Made by a program: the position numbers and the translations under genes. Shown here piece by piece: positions 16,396 through 25,685 of a stretch of 64,000 bases of DNA. Source of the DNA: Kineococcus endophyticus (lineage in GTDB: Bacteria; Actinomycetota; Actinomycetes; Actinomycetales; Kineococcaceae); NCBI RefSeq assembly GCF_040796495.1, contig NZ_JBFNQN010000015.1, positions 1 through 64,000 of the forward strand. Reading direction: 5' to 3'. Position 1 is the stretch's first letter; every line of letters begins with the position of its first letter. The notes under the pieces are model-generated. The model did no database searches and was not told the DNA's origin. It was given only the letters and a program-made list of their open reading frames with translations.

Positions 16396-18507
16396 TCAGC
16401 CCCGGGACGCCTGGATCGCCGTGAGGGCGATCGTGTAGACGATGTCGTCCACGAGCGCACCGCGCGACAGGTCGTTGACGGGCTTCGCGAGCCCCTGCAG
16501 CATCGGGCCCACCGAGATGACGCCTGCGTTGCGCTGCACCGCCTTGTAGGTCGTGTTGCCCGTGTTGAGGTCCGGGAAGACGAACACCGTGGCGCGGCCG
16601 GCGACGGGCGAGTCCGGCGCCTTCGACGCGGCCACCGACGCCACCGCGGCGGCGTCGTACTGCAGCGGACCGTCGATGACGAGGTCCGGGTCGCGCTCGC
16701 GGGCGATGCGGGTCGCCTCGGCCACCTTGTCCACGCTCGACCCCGACCCCGAGGACCCGGTGGAGAAGCTGATCATCGCCACCCTCGGCTCGATCCCGAA
16801 CGCGCGGGCCGAGGACGCCGACTGCAGGGCGATGTCGGCGAGGTCCTCCGGACCGGGGTCGGGGTTCACGGCGCAGTCGCCGTAGATCACGACGTCGTCG
16901 GGCAGGCACATGAAGAACACGCTGGACACCAGCCGGGCACCGGGCTTGGTCCGGATCACCTGCAGCGCAGGGCGGACGGTGGCGGCGGTCGTGTGGACGG
17001 CCCCGGCGACGAGGCCGTCGACGTCCCCGGCCTGCAGCATCGTGGTGCCCAGCCAGATCGGGTCGGCGAGGGAGTCGCGGGCCACGTCCGGCTGCAGGCC
17101 CTTGTGCTTGCGGGCCTCCACGAGCACGTCGACGTACTGCTCGACGAGGTCGGCCGGGTCGAGCACCTCGACGCCGTCGGGCAGGGTCAGCCCGAGGCCC
17201 GCGGCGACGGCGGCGACCTCGTCGGGCGCGCCGAGCAGCACGGGCCGGGCGATGCCGCGCTGGGCGCAGATCGCGGCCGCCTGGACGGTGCGGGGTTCGG
17301 TGCCCTCGGGCAGGACGATGCGCTGCACCCGTTCGGCCGCCAGCGTCGTCAGACGCCGACGGAAGGCGGCGGGCGAGAGCCGCGGGCGGTGCGCCGCCGT
17401 CGGCAGCTGCGCCAGCCAGCCCGGGTCCAGGGCGTCCGCGACGGTCGCGGCGAGCGCGAGCGCCCGCTCGGCGTCGTCCGCGGGGACCTCGGGGTCGAGG
17501 CGGTTCACGGCCGTCGCGGTGGCGTACGTGCTGCGGGCCGAGCGCAGGATCGGCAGCCCGGTCGCGGCGGCCGCGGCGGTCAGCTCCCCCACCCGCGGGT
17601 CCATGCCGACCCCGGCCGTCAGCAGCAGCCCGGCGAGCCGGGTGCCGTTGAGCGCGGCCAGGCAGGTGGCCATGACGACGTCGTGCCGGTCGCCGGGGAC
17701 GAGGATGAGCCGGCCCTCGCGCAGGAGCGGCAGCATCCCGGGCACGGCCTGCGCCGCGACGACGACCTCCTTGATGCGCCGGCCCTGGTCGCCGTGGGTC
17801 AGGACCTCCATGTCGAGCTCGTGGTCGAGGTCGTGGACGAGGTCGCGCACCCGCAGCCACGTGAGGTCCCCGCGGAACGGCACGACGCCGACGAGCGGGA
17901 TCTCGTGGTGCCCCAGCGCGCCCCGCAGCGCCGCGACCCGCGCGACGGCGGTCTCGGGGTCCCCGGCGACGGGCCAGCGGGACACCACCCCGCCCACGAC
18001 GCGCAGGGCCTCCCCGGCGCGGTAAGTCCCCGCCGTGACGGCCATGTCCTCCGCGATGCGTTCGGGCGCACCGGGTTCGGCGCCGAGCAGACCCGCGGAC
18101 CCGACGAGCAGCACGTCGGCGTCCAGGGCCGTCGCGAGCGCCTGGTTGACCCGGCCGGAGAACACCTGGTCGGCCGAGGGCGCCAGCCCCTCGACGACGA
18201 CGACGTCGTGCGCGGCCAGGACCGTCTCGGCGTCCGCCACGACCTCCTCCATGAGGTCGTCGACCTCACCGCGGGAGAGCCGTTCCACGACGTGGCCCGA
18301 GGCGATCGGCTCGCTCGGGTCGAGCGTCGTGGTCAACCGGACGAGGGCGACCGAGCGGTCCGGTTCCCCCGACCGCGTCGACTGCGCGAGCGGTTTGTGG
18401 AACCCGACGTCCACGCCCCGTGCGTCGAGCGCGCGCACCAGCCCGAGGCAGGTCGAGGTGAGACCGGCGCCGTGACCGGTGGGGACGACGAGCAGCACGC
18501 GGGCCAT
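16396..18507 (-). CDS. pta: Phosphate acetyltransferase
   Basis: Converts acetyl-CoA and phosphate to acetyl phosphate; 703 residues, the long form. The N-terminal ~210 residues form a BioD-like P-loop-fold domain beginning MARVLLVVPTGHGAGLTSTC, followed by a DRTGG-type middle domain and the C-terminal PTA_PTB catalytic domain (from about residue 380: RIVLPEGTEPRTVQAA, IYGDCAVNPDP, MISFSTGSSGSG, VFPDLNTGNTTYKAVQR). The ATG is preceded by GGAGGG. ackA lies directly upstream with a 42-base gap, the classic acetate pathway pair. Confidence 0.96.
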   Translation of the reverse strand: MARVLLVVPTGHGAGLTSTCLGLVRALDARGVDVGFHKPLAQSTRSGEPDRSVALVRLTTTLDPSEPIASGHVVERLSRGEVDDLMEEVVADAETVLAAHDVVVVEGLAPSADQVFSGRVNQALATALDADVLLVGSAGLLGAEPGAPERIAEDMAVTAGTYRAGEALRVVGGVVSRWPVAGDPETAVARVAALRGALGHHEIPLVGVVPFRGDLTWLRVRDLVHDLDHELDMEVLTHGDQGRRIKEVVVAAQAVPGMLPLLREGRLILVPGDRHDVVMATCLAALNGTRLAGLLLTAGVGMDPRVGELTAAAAATGLPILRSARSTYATATAVNRLDPEVPADDAERALALAATVADALDPGWLAQLPTAAHRPRLSPAAFRRRLTTLAAERVQRIVLPEGTEPRTVQAAAICAQRGIARPVLLGAPDEVAAVAAGLGLTLPDGVEVLDPADLVEQYVDVLVEARKHKGLQPDVARDSLADPIWLGTTMLQAGDVDGLVAGAVHTTAATVRPALQVIRTKPGARLVSSVFFMCLPDDVVIYGDCAVNPDPGPEDLADIALQSASSARAFGIEPRVAMISFSTGSSGSGSSVDKVAEATRIARERDPDLVIDGPLQYDAAAVASVAASKAPDSPVAGRATVFVFPDLNTGNTTYKAVQRNAGVISVGPMLQGLAKPVNDLSRGALVDDIVYTIALTAIQASRG

Positions 18508-18549
18508 GCGCCCACCCTCCCGCACGAGGGTCCGACCGGCCCGCGGGGG

Positions 18550-19776
18550 TCAGTGCTGGTTCACGAGCGCGACGGTGTCCCGGGCGATGAGCAGTTCCTC
18601 GTCGGTCGGGACGACCATCGCCAGCGGACCGGACCCGGGCACGGTGATGCGCCCGACCGGCGTCGACCCGCGGCCGTGGTCGGCGTTGGCGGCGGGGTCC
18701 TCGACGAGGCCGAGGTGGGCGAGGCGGGCCAGCAGCATCGAGCGCACGTTGACCGCGTTCTCCCCGATCCCACCGGTCAGGACGAGGGCGTCGAGCCCGC
18801 CGAGCGAGACCGTCAGGGCGGCGACGTGCTTGGCCGCGCGGTGGACGAAGACGTCGAGCGCGAGCCGCGCGCCGGCGTGGCCCTCGGCGGCCTTGCCCGA
18901 CAGCGTCCGGACGTCGTTCGACAGGCCCGACAGCGCGAGCAGCCCGGAGGCGGAGTTCAGCTGCCGGACGATCTCGGTGACGCTCTCCCCCGTGCGGTCG
19001 GCGACGAGCTCGACGACGGCCGGGTCGAGGTCGCCCGAGCGCGTCCCCATGACCAGGCCCTCCAGCGGCGTCAGGCCCATGGTCGTGTCGACCGACCGAC
19101 CGCCCAGGACAGCCGTTGCGCTGCACCCGTTCCCGAGGTGCGCGACGACCGTCTTGAGGGTCGCCGGGTCCCGGCCGTCGGCCTCGGTGAGGATCTGGGC
19201 GGCGCGCTGGCTGACGAACCGGTGGCTCGTGCCGTGCATCCCGTAGCGGCGGACGCCGAACTCCTCGTACCAGCGCGCGGGCACCGCGTACCGGTAGTTC
19301 ACCTCGGGCATCGTCTGGTGGAACGCGGTGTCGAAGACGGCCACGTGCTCGAGGTCGGGCAGGACCGCGCGCGCGGCCTCGATGCCGGAGGCGTTGGCCG
19401 GGTTGTGCAGGGGCGCCAGCGCCGACAGCTCGTGGATCTGCCCCAGGACGCGGTCGTCGATGCGGACGGAGCCGCGGAAGACCGACCCGCCCTGCACGAC
19501 GCGGTGCCCGACGCCGAGCAGCGGCGGCAGGTCGAGGTCGAGCAGGCGCTGCAGGACGTGGGCCAGGGCGCCGCGGTGCGTCGTCGCGGCGGGCGTGATG
19601 GTGCGCGTCGTGGACTCCCCGCCCGACGTCGTCGTCATGTGCACGACGGCGTCGGGGCTGCCGATGCGCTCGCCCAGGCAGCTGAGGGCGCGCTCGCCCG
19701 TCTCCGGGTCCACGAGCGCGAGCTTGACCGACGAGCTCCCGCAGTTGACCACCACGACCGACCCGTTGCCCACCAC
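18550..19776 (-). CDS. ackA: Acetate kinase
   Basis: Interconverts acetyl phosphate plus ADP with acetate plus ATP; about 408 residues, typical length. Recognised by VVVVNCGSSSVKLALVD at the N-terminus, GHRVVQGG, VFDTAFHQTMP, RYGMHGTSHRFVSQRAA, HLGNGCSATAV and GGIGENAVNVR. GTG at 19776, with AAGGGGG just before it, is taken as the start; GTG at 19773 is equally possible. It lies 46 bases downstream of the acyltransferase/hydrolase fusion and upstream of pta, so transcription from the thiamin operon could reach it unless a terminator is hidden in the short gap. Confidence 0.96.
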   Translation of the reverse strand: MVGNGSVVVVNCGSSSVKLALVDPETGERALSCLGERIGSPDAVVHMTTTSGGESTTRTITPAATTHRGALAHVLQRLLDLDLPPLLGVGHRVVQGGSVFRGSVRIDDRVLGQIHELSALAPLHNPANASGIEAARAVLPDLEHVAVFDTAFHQTMPEVNYRYAVPARWYEEFGVRRYGMHGTSHRFVSQRAAQILTEADGRDPATLKTVVAHLGNGCSATAVLGGRSVDTTMGLTPLEGLVMGTRSGDLDPAVVELVADRTGESVTEIVRQLNSASGLLALSGLSNDVRTLSGKAAEGHAGARLALDVFVHRAAKHVAALTVSLGGLDALVLTGGIGENAVNVRSMLLARLAHLGLVEDPAANADHGRGSTPVGRITVPGSGPLAMVVPTDEELLIARDTVALVNQH

Positions 19777-19822
19777 GAGACCCCCTTCGAACGACCTGTC
19801 CCACCCCGCCACGGGAAGGCTC

Positions 19823-22054
19823 TCACGCACCCCCGACACGGCCCGGCAGCACTCCCGCCAGGGTGGTGGCGAGGTCGGGGGCGACCTCCAGCGCCCGGTC
19901 CCCCTCCGGTTGCAGGTACCCCATGACGGCCACGTGCTCGGCGGGCAGGGCGAAGGCCCCGCCCGCGTTGACGGACTGCCCCCAGCCCATGGCCCAGCGC
20001 GTGCCGTCCGGGTCCGTGCCGCACGGGCAGGACGGCCAGACGCCCAGGCCGTTGCCCAGCGGCTGCAGGTCGACGAGCTCGGCGCGGGCCTGCGGGGTCA
20101 GGACGAGGTCGGAGGAGAACAGCGCGCCCTGCCAGCGGGCCAGGTCGCCCGGGGAGGCGACGACGCCACCGGAGGAGAACCCCACCCAGCCGGGGACCTC
20201 GCGCTGCTCGACGGTCATCGTCGTGAGGCCCAGCGGTCCCGCCACGCGGTCGGCGACGAGGTCGGCGTACGGCTGTCCCGTCACCTGCTCCAGGAGCAGG
20301 CCGAGCCAGAGGAACCCGCTGTTGGAGTAGCTGACCTGCTCCCCCGGCGCGAAGAGCGGGGGTGCCTGCACGGCGAGCGCCACCAGGTCGACCGGGCTCC
20401 ACACCCGGTCGGGGTCGAAGCCCGGCGTCTGCGTGTACTGCGGCAGCCCGCCGGCGTGGTGCAGCAACTGGCGGGGCGTGACCTGCACCCCGGGCGGGAC
20501 GCCGTCGAGGTCGGGAACGGGCGCGTCGAGGTCGATCGTCCCGCGGGTCGCCTCCTGCAGGACGAGGGCGGCCGTCACGCCCTTGGTCAGCGACGCAGCG
20601 AGGACCGGTTCGCCGGCCGGCAGTCCCGTGCCGAGGGCGACCGAGCTCGTCCCCTCCCACACCGCGTCCCAGCGCTCCGCCCCGGAGGCGACGCCCACGC
20701 TGGCGGCGTCGATGCCGTCGGTGCGGGCCACCCAGTCGTCCAGCGCCTGTTGCAGGACGTCGGCGGGCAGCTCCGCCAGGGGTGCCTCGCGGGTGGGGAG
20801 CACGACGTCCGGGTCGGCGACGGCGTCGAAGGCGGACTGCTCCAGGGCGCTGCGGTCCGAGGGGCCGGGGATGGCCAGCAGTGACGGGCTGGGCCCGCCC
20901 GCGAAGGCGACGGACAGGGCGAGGCAGCCGGCGGTGACGGGCCCCAGCGCCGCGGGCAGCAGCAGCGCCGGCCGGGCGGGCCGGGCCCCTCGGACGGGCC
21001 ACCACCGGGGCGGGCGGCCGCCGGCGACGTCCTCGACCCAGCCGACGGCGAGGACCGCGACGGCGGTCAGGACCACCGAGCCGGTCACGACCAGCGGGAC
21101 CGCCGTCCACGCCCCGCCGGGCGGCCGGACCTCGTCGACGGCGGTGCGCGTCAGCACGATCGCGGCCGGGTGCCACAGGTAGATCGTCACCGCACGGGCC
21201 GTCACGCCCCGCAGGACCGCTCCCCCGCGGGCCGACCAGCGGCGCAGGGGTCCCTCGACGAGCCCGAGGGCCGCCAGCCAGCCGAGGGCGGCCAGCGCCA
21301 GCAGGAGCCACGAGGAGTTGAGCGACCCCCGGTCCAGCGGGACCACCGTCGTCAGGGCCAGCGCGCCGCCCACCCCGGTGACGGCGACGGCGGCGAGGAC
21401 GGCGCGTCCCGGCAGCGCCCGGGCACCGGCCCAGGCGGCCCCGAGCACGGCGAAGAGGCCGTAGCAGAGGGCGTCCCCGACGCCGGTGCGCAGCGCCCCC
21501 ACCGGCGTGGGCAGGCCCGCGCGCGGCCCGAGCTCCAGCAGGGCCAGCCCTGCGCAGGCGACGACGGACGCGAGCACGGGACGGCGGGCGCAGCGGACGA
21601 CGACGGGCGCGAGGGCCACGAGCCACAGGTAGTCGCTGACGTACCAGAGGTGAGAGGTCAGCCAGCCCTGCTGCCCTTCCGCCCCGACCGGTGGCAGCAG
21701 GGGCAGCGCCCAGCGCCACGCGTCGCCGAGGGCGAGCTCCTCGCCGCTGCGTCGCGCGGTGAGGGCCGTCGTGACGAGGACGGCCGCCCCGAAGACCCAG
21801 AACGGCACGAGCAGCCGCCGCGCCCGCCGCAGGGCCGTGCGCGCCCAGCCGCCGCGGTCCAGGCTCGTCGCGAGCAGCGACCCCGCGAGGAAGAACATCA
21901 CCGGCATGGCCGGGAACACCCAGGACAGCCAGGCCCACGCCAGCGCGTGCCACAGCAGCACCCGGACCAGCGCGACGGTCCGCAGACCGTCGACCAGCGG
22001 GTCGCGGGTGCGGGCGGGCGCGGGCGGCGTCAGGACCGAGCTGGGAGAGGTCAT
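19823..22054 (-). CDS. Acyltransferase-3 / beta-lactamase-fold hydrolase fusion protein
   Basis: A 743-residue two-domain protein. Residues ~10-370 form an OafA/YrhL-like acyltransferase-3 domain with about ten transmembrane helices; landmarks are LLWHALAWAWL, MPVMFFLAGSLLATSL, RRLLVPFWVFG, SHLWYVSDYLWLVALAP and VTIYLWHPAAIV. Residues ~430-743 form a serine-hydrolase domain with SLTK (SxxK) and YSN; the expected HxG motif is replaced by NAGG in WGQSVNAGGAFAL, so activity is uncertain. The domain should face outside the cell. The stop of tenA overlaps an alternative ATG at 22072, and GAGAGG favours 22054. One reading is acylation plus deacylation of an envelope glycan. Its place at the end of a thiamin operon is odd. 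Confidence 0.85.
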   Translation of the reverse strand: MTSPSSVLTPPAPARTRDPLVDGLRTVALVRVLLWHALAWAWLSWVFPAMPVMFFLAGSLLATSLDRGGWARTALRRARRLLVPFWVFGAAVLVTTALTARRSGEELALGDAWRWALPLLPPVGAEGQQGWLTSHLWYVSDYLWLVALAPVVVRCARRPVLASVVACAGLALLELGPRAGLPTPVGALRTGVGDALCYGLFAVLGAAWAGARALPGRAVLAAVAVTGVGGALALTTVVPLDRGSLNSSWLLLALAALGWLAALGLVEGPLRRWSARGGAVLRGVTARAVTIYLWHPAAIVLTRTAVDEVRPPGGAWTAVPLVVTGSVVLTAVAVLAVGWVEDVAGGRPPRWWPVRGARPARPALLLPAALGPVTAGCLALSVAFAGGPSPSLLAIPGPSDRSALEQSAFDAVADPDVVLPTREAPLAELPADVLQQALDDWVARTDGIDAASVGVASGAERWDAVWEGTSSVALGTGLPAGEPVLAASLTKGVTAALVLQEATRGTIDLDAPVPDLDGVPPGVQVTPRQLLHHAGGLPQYTQTPGFDPDRVWSPVDLVALAVQAPPLFAPGEQVSYSNSGFLWLGLLLEQVTGQPYADLVADRVAGPLGLTTMTVEQREVPGWVGFSSGGVVASPGDLARWQGALFSSDLVLTPQARAELVDLQPLGNGLGVWPSCPCGTDPDGTRWAMGWGQSVNAGGAFALPAEHVAVMGYLQPEGDRALEVAPDLATTLAGVLPGRVGGA

Positions 22055-22068
22055 CGGTACCGAGCCTC

Positions 22069-22749
22069 TCATTGCACGGGGTCGGGCCAGCCCTCCCTGC
22101 GGTGGGCGCTCTCCCAGAACAGCCACTCGTAGCGCGTCGCGACGGCGAAGGCCTCGTGCATGGCCTCCTCGAGGTCGGGCCGGGCGGCGGCGTCGACCAG
22201 GTCCCGCGCCGTGGCCGTCGCGGCGTGGAAGGCGGGGTCGTCGTACGTCGCGACCCACCGGGCGAACGGGTGGCCCTCGACGAGCCCGGCACGGGCGGCC
22301 AGCCGGCGCCCGGCGTCGGCGTAGACCCAGAAGCAGGGCAGCACCGCGGCCGCGCCCACCGCGTACGGCGCGGTGGCGGCCGTGGCGACGAGGTGCGAGA
22401 CGTACCCGAGCGTCGTCGGGGAGGCGACCGGCGCCGCCCCGTCCCCGGGCGGCAGCACCCCCGCCTCGAGCAGGTCGCCGTGCAGCGAGGACTCCACGAC
22501 GGCCGCACCGTGCGCCGAGGACGCCCAGAACCCGGCCGCCGCGGCGTCGGGTGCGCGGGCGGCCAGCAGGGACAGCGCCCTGGCGTACCCCTGCAGGTAG
22601 AGCGCGTCTTGTTCGAGGTAGTGCCGGAACACGCCCGGGTCGAGCGTGCCATCGGCGAGCTCGGCGAGGAACGCGCACCGTTCGACGGCGGCGCGCACCG
22701 CGGCGGTCCGCTCCCACGCGGTCGCGGTGAAGCTCACGACGGCGCTCAC
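22069..22749 (-). CDS. tenA: TenA family aminopyrimidine aminohydrolase (thiaminase II)
   Basis: TenA salvages thiamin breakdown products by hydrolysing aminopyrimidines to HMP. The 226-residue product has the EQD motif (YLEQDALYLQGYARALSLL, residues 44-62), the active-site Cys139 in VLPCFWVYAD and a C-terminal Glu in the MHEAFAVATRYEWLFWESA helix. Start GTG overlaps the thiD stop by four bases. Being in the same riboswitch-controlled operon as thiD, thiE and thiM confirms a thiamin salvage role. Confidence 0.93.
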   Translation of the reverse strand: MSAVVSFTATAWERTAAVRAAVERCAFLAELADGTLDPGVFRHYLEQDALYLQGYARALSLLAARAPDAAAAGFWASSAHGAAVVESSLHGDLLEAGVLPPGDGAAPVASPTTLGYVSHLVATAATAPYAVGAAAVLPCFWVYADAGRRLAARAGLVEGHPFARWVATYDDPAFHAATATARDLVDAAARPDLEEAMHEAFAVATRYEWLFWESAHRREGWPDPVQ

Positions 22750-23585
22750 CTGGCCTCCCGCAGCGCGAAGGCGTGGTCGAGGGGGCCGTGCGCACCCGGC
22801 TGTCCCGACCCGACGGCGAGGGCCCGTCCGGCGAGCAGGGCCGACTGCAGGTAGTCCCGCGCCGGCCCGGCCAGGGCGTCCCAGTCGGCCCCGGGGTGCA
22901 GCGCGGCCTGCGCGGCGAGGGCGGCGGACAGCGTGCAGCCCGTCCCGTGCGTCCCCGTGGTGTCCACGCGGGGGCGCCGCAGCACCGTCTCCCCCGCCGG
23001 CCCGACGAGGACGTCGACGCTCTCGGGGCCCCGGAGGTGGCCGCCCTTGAGCAGCACCGCGGTCCCCGTGCGGAAGAACAGCTCCCGCGCCTGGGCCCGG
23101 GCGCCGTCGAGGTCCGTGGCCGGGGCGGCGTCGAGCAGGACGGCCGCCTCCGGGACGTTCGGGGTGACGAGGTCGGCGACGGGCAGCAGGTCCTCGCGGA
23201 CGGCGGCGACGGCGGCCGGGTCCAGCAGCCGGTCCCCGCTCGTGGCGACCATCACCGGGTCCAGCACGACGGGCCCCAGGCCCCCGCGGCGCACGGCGGC
23301 GGCGACGGCGGCCACGACCTGCGCGTCGGCCAGCATCCCGATCTTCGTCGCGTGCACGGTGATGTCCTCGAGCACGGCGTCGAGCTGGTCGGTGACGAAC
23401 GCCGCGGGCACGACGTGCACCCCGCGGACCCCGCGGGTGTTCTGCGCCGTGAGCGCCGTCAGCACGCTGGTCCCGAAGACGCCGTGCGCCGCGAACGTCT
23501 TGAGGTCGGCCTGGATCCCCGCCCCGCCGCCGGAGTCGCTGCCCGCGATCGTCAGGGCCACGGGGACGGCGACCCGCGCGCTCAC
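22746..23585 (-). CDS. thiD: Hydroxymethylpyrimidine/phosphomethylpyrimidine kinase
   Basis: Phosphorylates HMP and HMP-P to supply HMP-PP for thiamin phosphate synthesis; 279 residues. The N-terminal [20 protein letters not shown] motif, the MLADAQVV region, the substrate loop [10 protein letters not shown] and the anion-hole motif [13 protein letters not shown] are all present. Starts with GTG overlapping the thiE stop and ends overlapping tenA, so it is translationally coupled on both sides. Confidence 0.96.
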   Translation of the reverse strand: MSARVAVPVALTIAGSDSGGGAGIQADLKTFAAHGVFGTSVLTALTAQNTRGVRGVHVVPAAFVTDQLDAVLEDITVHATKIGMLADAQVVAAVAAAVRRGGLGPVVLDPVMVATSGDRLLDPAAVAAVREDLLPVADLVTPNVPEAAVLLDAAPATDLDGARAQARELFFRTGTAVLLKGGHLRGPESVDVLVGPAGETVLRRPRVDTTGTHGTGCTLSAALAAQAALHPGADWDALAGPARDYLQSALLAGRALAVGSGQPGAHGPLDHAFALREAR

Positions 23586-24223
23586 CGGCGCTCCCCCGCC
23601 CGGTCCCACTGCGCCCGCAGGTCCCGCGCCGCCCGTTCCGGGTCCGCCGCGCCGCAGATCTCCGAGACCACGCAGAACCCGGTGATCCCCGTGCCGCACA
23701 ACCCGTCGAGGTTGTCCTGGTGGATCCCGCCGATCGCCACGCACGGCACCGGCGACGCCGCGACGACGGCCGCGACGCCGTCGGCGCCGAGTGCCGCGGC
23801 CGCGTCCGGTTTCGTCGCGGTCTCCCGCACGGGCCCGACGCCGAGGTGGTCGACGACCGCCGGGTCCACCGCCGCGGCCTGCTCCGGCGTCGAGACGGAC
23901 AAGCCCAGCAGCAGGTCCGGCGCGATCCGCCGCACCTCGTGCGCCGGCAGGTCGCTCTGCCCCAGGTGCACGCCGTCGACGCCGGCGATCAGCGCGACGT
24001 CCACGGCGTCGTTCACCAGCAAGGGAACTCCCGTGCCCCGCAGCACGTCCCGGACAGCCAGGACGAGCGCGAGGCGCTCGCGGTCGGAGCCCTCCTTGGC
24101 GCGCACCTGGACGGCGTCGACGCCACCCGCGACGGCGGCGCGGACGACGGCCGGGACGCCGCGGTCACCGCACTGGGCGGTGTCGGTGACGAGGTAGAGC
24201 GTGGGCCGGAACGGCGCTCTCAC
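23582..24223 (-). CDS. thiE: Thiamine phosphate synthase
   Basis: TIM-barrel enzyme of 213 residues joining HMP-PP and THZ-P to thiamin phosphate. Motifs: YLVTDTAQ at the N-terminus, [32 protein letters not shown] followed by [35 protein letters not shown] and AIGGIHQDN. The GTG start overlaps the thiM stop. This matches TPP biosynthesis and salvage from the same operon. Confidence 0.96.
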   Translation of the reverse strand: MRAPFRPTLYLVTDTAQCGDRGVPAVVRAAVAGGVDAVQVRAKEGSDRERLALVLAVRDVLRGTGVPLLVNDAVDVALIAGVDGVHLGQSDLPAHEVRRIAPDLLLGLSVSTPEQAAAVDPAVVDHLGVGPVRETATKPDAAAALGADGVAAVVAASPVPCVAIGGIHQDNLDGLCGTGITGFCVVSEICGAADPERAARDLRAQWDRAGERR

Positions 24224-25047
24224 GCGAGGCGTCCGGCGCCGTCGAGGACGTCCTGCGGACCGACGGCGTCGAGTTCGTCGAGCCACGCGATCGCGAAGGA
24301 CCCGGGCCGGTCGGCCCGCGCCGCAGCGCGTTCCGCGGCGATGGCGACGTGCAGGTGCGCGGCGGCGGTCGCCACGAGCGGGTCGGGTTCGGCCGACGCG
24401 TAGGCGGCGACGAGCGCCCCGAGCGAGCACCCCGCCCCCGTCGTGCGGGTGAGCAGCACGTGCCCGCCGGCGACGCGGACGGTCCGGTCGCCGTGGACGA
24501 GGACGTCGACGGGACCCGACACGGCCACCACCCCGCCGGTGCGGGCGCTGAGCCCCCGCGCCGCCTCCAGGGCGTCCTCGGCCCCGTCGGTCGCGTCGAC
24601 CCCACGGCCGCCGGCACCCGCCCCGGCGAGGCCGAGCACCTCGGAGGCGTTGCCGCGCACCACGGTCGGTGCGTGGTCGAGCAGCTCGCGGGCGATCCGC
24701 GTGCGGAACTCCAGCCCGCCGACGGCGACGGGGTCCAGCACCCAGGGCCGTCCGTGCTCGCGCGCCGACCCCGCGGCCAGGGACATGGCCTGCGCCTTCG
24801 TCTCGTCCAGGGTCCCGACGTTGACGAGGACGGCGGAGGCGAGCGCCGCGAACGCGGCGGCCTCGTGCACGTTGTCCACCATCGCGGGGGCCGCCCCCAC
24901 GGCGAGCAGGGCGTTGGCGGTGATCGTCTGCACCACCGAGTTGGTGAGGCACTGGACCAGGGGCGCCCCCTGGGCCACGGCCTCGCGGGCGCGGGCGACG
25001 TCCTGGGCGGACACCAGCGTGGAACCGGTCGTGGAGGGTGCAGCCAT
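24220..25047 (-). CDS. thiM: Hydroxyethylthiazole kinase
   Basis: Salvage kinase of 275 residues that phosphorylates 4-methyl-5-(2-hydroxyethyl)thiazole. Recognisable blocks: [59 protein letters not shown], and the catalytic [15 protein letters not shown] with its cysteine. The ATG at 25047 follows the TPP aptamer directly and the SD-like AAGGGA is part of the aptamer's 3' end, which both decides the start and shows how translation is controlled. First gene of the thiM-thiE-thiD-tenA operon. Confidence 0.95.
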   Translation of the reverse strand: MAAPSTTGSTLVSAQDVARAREAVAQGAPLVQCLTNSVVQTITANALLAVGAAPAMVDNVHEAAAFAALASAVLVNVGTLDETKAQAMSLAAGSAREHGRPWVLDPVAVGGLEFRTRIARELLDHAPTVVRGNASEVLGLAGAGAGGRGVDATDGAEDALEAARGLSARTGGVVAVSGPVDVLVHGDRTVRVAGGHVLLTRTTGAGCSLGALVAAYASAEPDPLVATAAAHLHVAIAAERAAARADRPGSFAIAWLDELDAVGPQDVLDGAGRLA

Positions 25048-25050
25048 GCC

Positions 25051-25136
25051 GCGACATCCCTTCGTCAGCATTACCTGAATCAGGTGCGACGGGTGTGATC
25101 TCAGCTGCGCGATCCGCGCGCAGCACCCCGTGTCGC
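25051..25136 (-). ncRNA. TPP riboswitch (THI element)
   Basis: On the minus strand the region reads from a P1 arm GCGACA (25136-25131), through GGGGTGC, CTGAGA and ACCCGTCGCACCTGAT to CAGGTAATGCTGACGAAGGG, and closes with TGTCGC (25056-25051), which pairs with the first arm. These are the conserved blocks of the TPP aptamer. The ribosome-binding GGGA lies at the aptamer's 3' edge, a few bases from the thiM ATG, so ligand binding should hide it and block translation; transcriptional control is not excluded. Confidence 0.95.
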
Positions 25137-25198
25137 GGCGAACGCTACACCGCCGTCCGCCCCCGTTTGCCGGGGGTTCGCCGGGGTAGCCCCACGGC

Positions 25199-25654
25199 AT
25201 GAGCCTGAACCTGTCGGGATCGGACCTGTCGGTGCACCCGCGGACGACCGCCGGTCAGCACCTGTCGCTCGTCGTCGGGGGGCTGCTGGTGCTGTTCGGG
25301 ATCGCCGGGTTCGTCGTCTCCGGTTTCTCCGACTGGACGGGCGGCACGCAGGAGCAGCAGGTGGTCGGGTTCTCGGTGAACCCGCTCTCCAGCGCCGTGC
25401 ACCTCGTCCTGGGACTGCTGGGGCTGCTCGCCCGCACGGGGCGCCGCCGCGCCCGCTGGTACGGGGTCGTCGTGTTCCTGGCGTTCGCCGGGCTCTTCGC
25501 GTGGGGGGCGTCCAGCGACGGGTCCGGGGACACCGTGCTGAACCTGGCCTGGCCGATCACCACCGCGCACGGCGTCCTCGCCGCGGCCGGCATCGTCATC
25601 GCCCTCGTGCCGGTGACGGCCGGGCGGCGGCAGTCCACCGCCGAACTGCGCTGA
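25199..25654 (+). CDS. DUF4383 domain membrane protein
   Basis: A 151-residue membrane protein with four hydrophobic helices. The motif VVGFSVNPLSSAVHLVLGLL (residues ~56-75) is the DUF4383 signature seen in many Actinobacteria; its function is unknown. The ATG lies 60 bases from the riboswitch promoter side of the divergent thiamin operon, so the two share a short intergenic region. It ends in a hairpin that overlaps its own stop codon. Confidence 0.88.
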   Translation: MSLNLSGSDLSVHPRTTAGQHLSLVVGGLLVLFGIAGFVVSGFSDWTGGTQEQQVVGFSVNPLSSAVHLVLGLLGLLARTGRRRARWYGVVVFLAFAGLFAWGASSDGSGDTVLNLAWPITTAHGVLAAAGIVIALVPVTAGRRQSTAELR

Positions 25655-25674
25655 CCCCGACGGGGTCAGCGCAG
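25646..25674. terminator. Hairpin between the convergent DUF4383 and aldo/keto reductase genes
   Basis: A perfect 13-base stem (CTGCGCTGACCCC with GGGGTCAGCGCAG) closes a GAC loop and includes the DUF4383 stop codon. It lies just past the stop of the opposing gene and can serve both strands. Confidence 0.8.
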
Positions 25675-25685
25675 CCCAGGGGCCC

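Noticed and set aside
24220-25200. A longer ThiM starting at ATG 25200 or ATG codons within the riboswitch.
   Set aside because: These starts lie inside or upstream of the TPP aptamer. The aptamer fixes ATG 25047 as the start.
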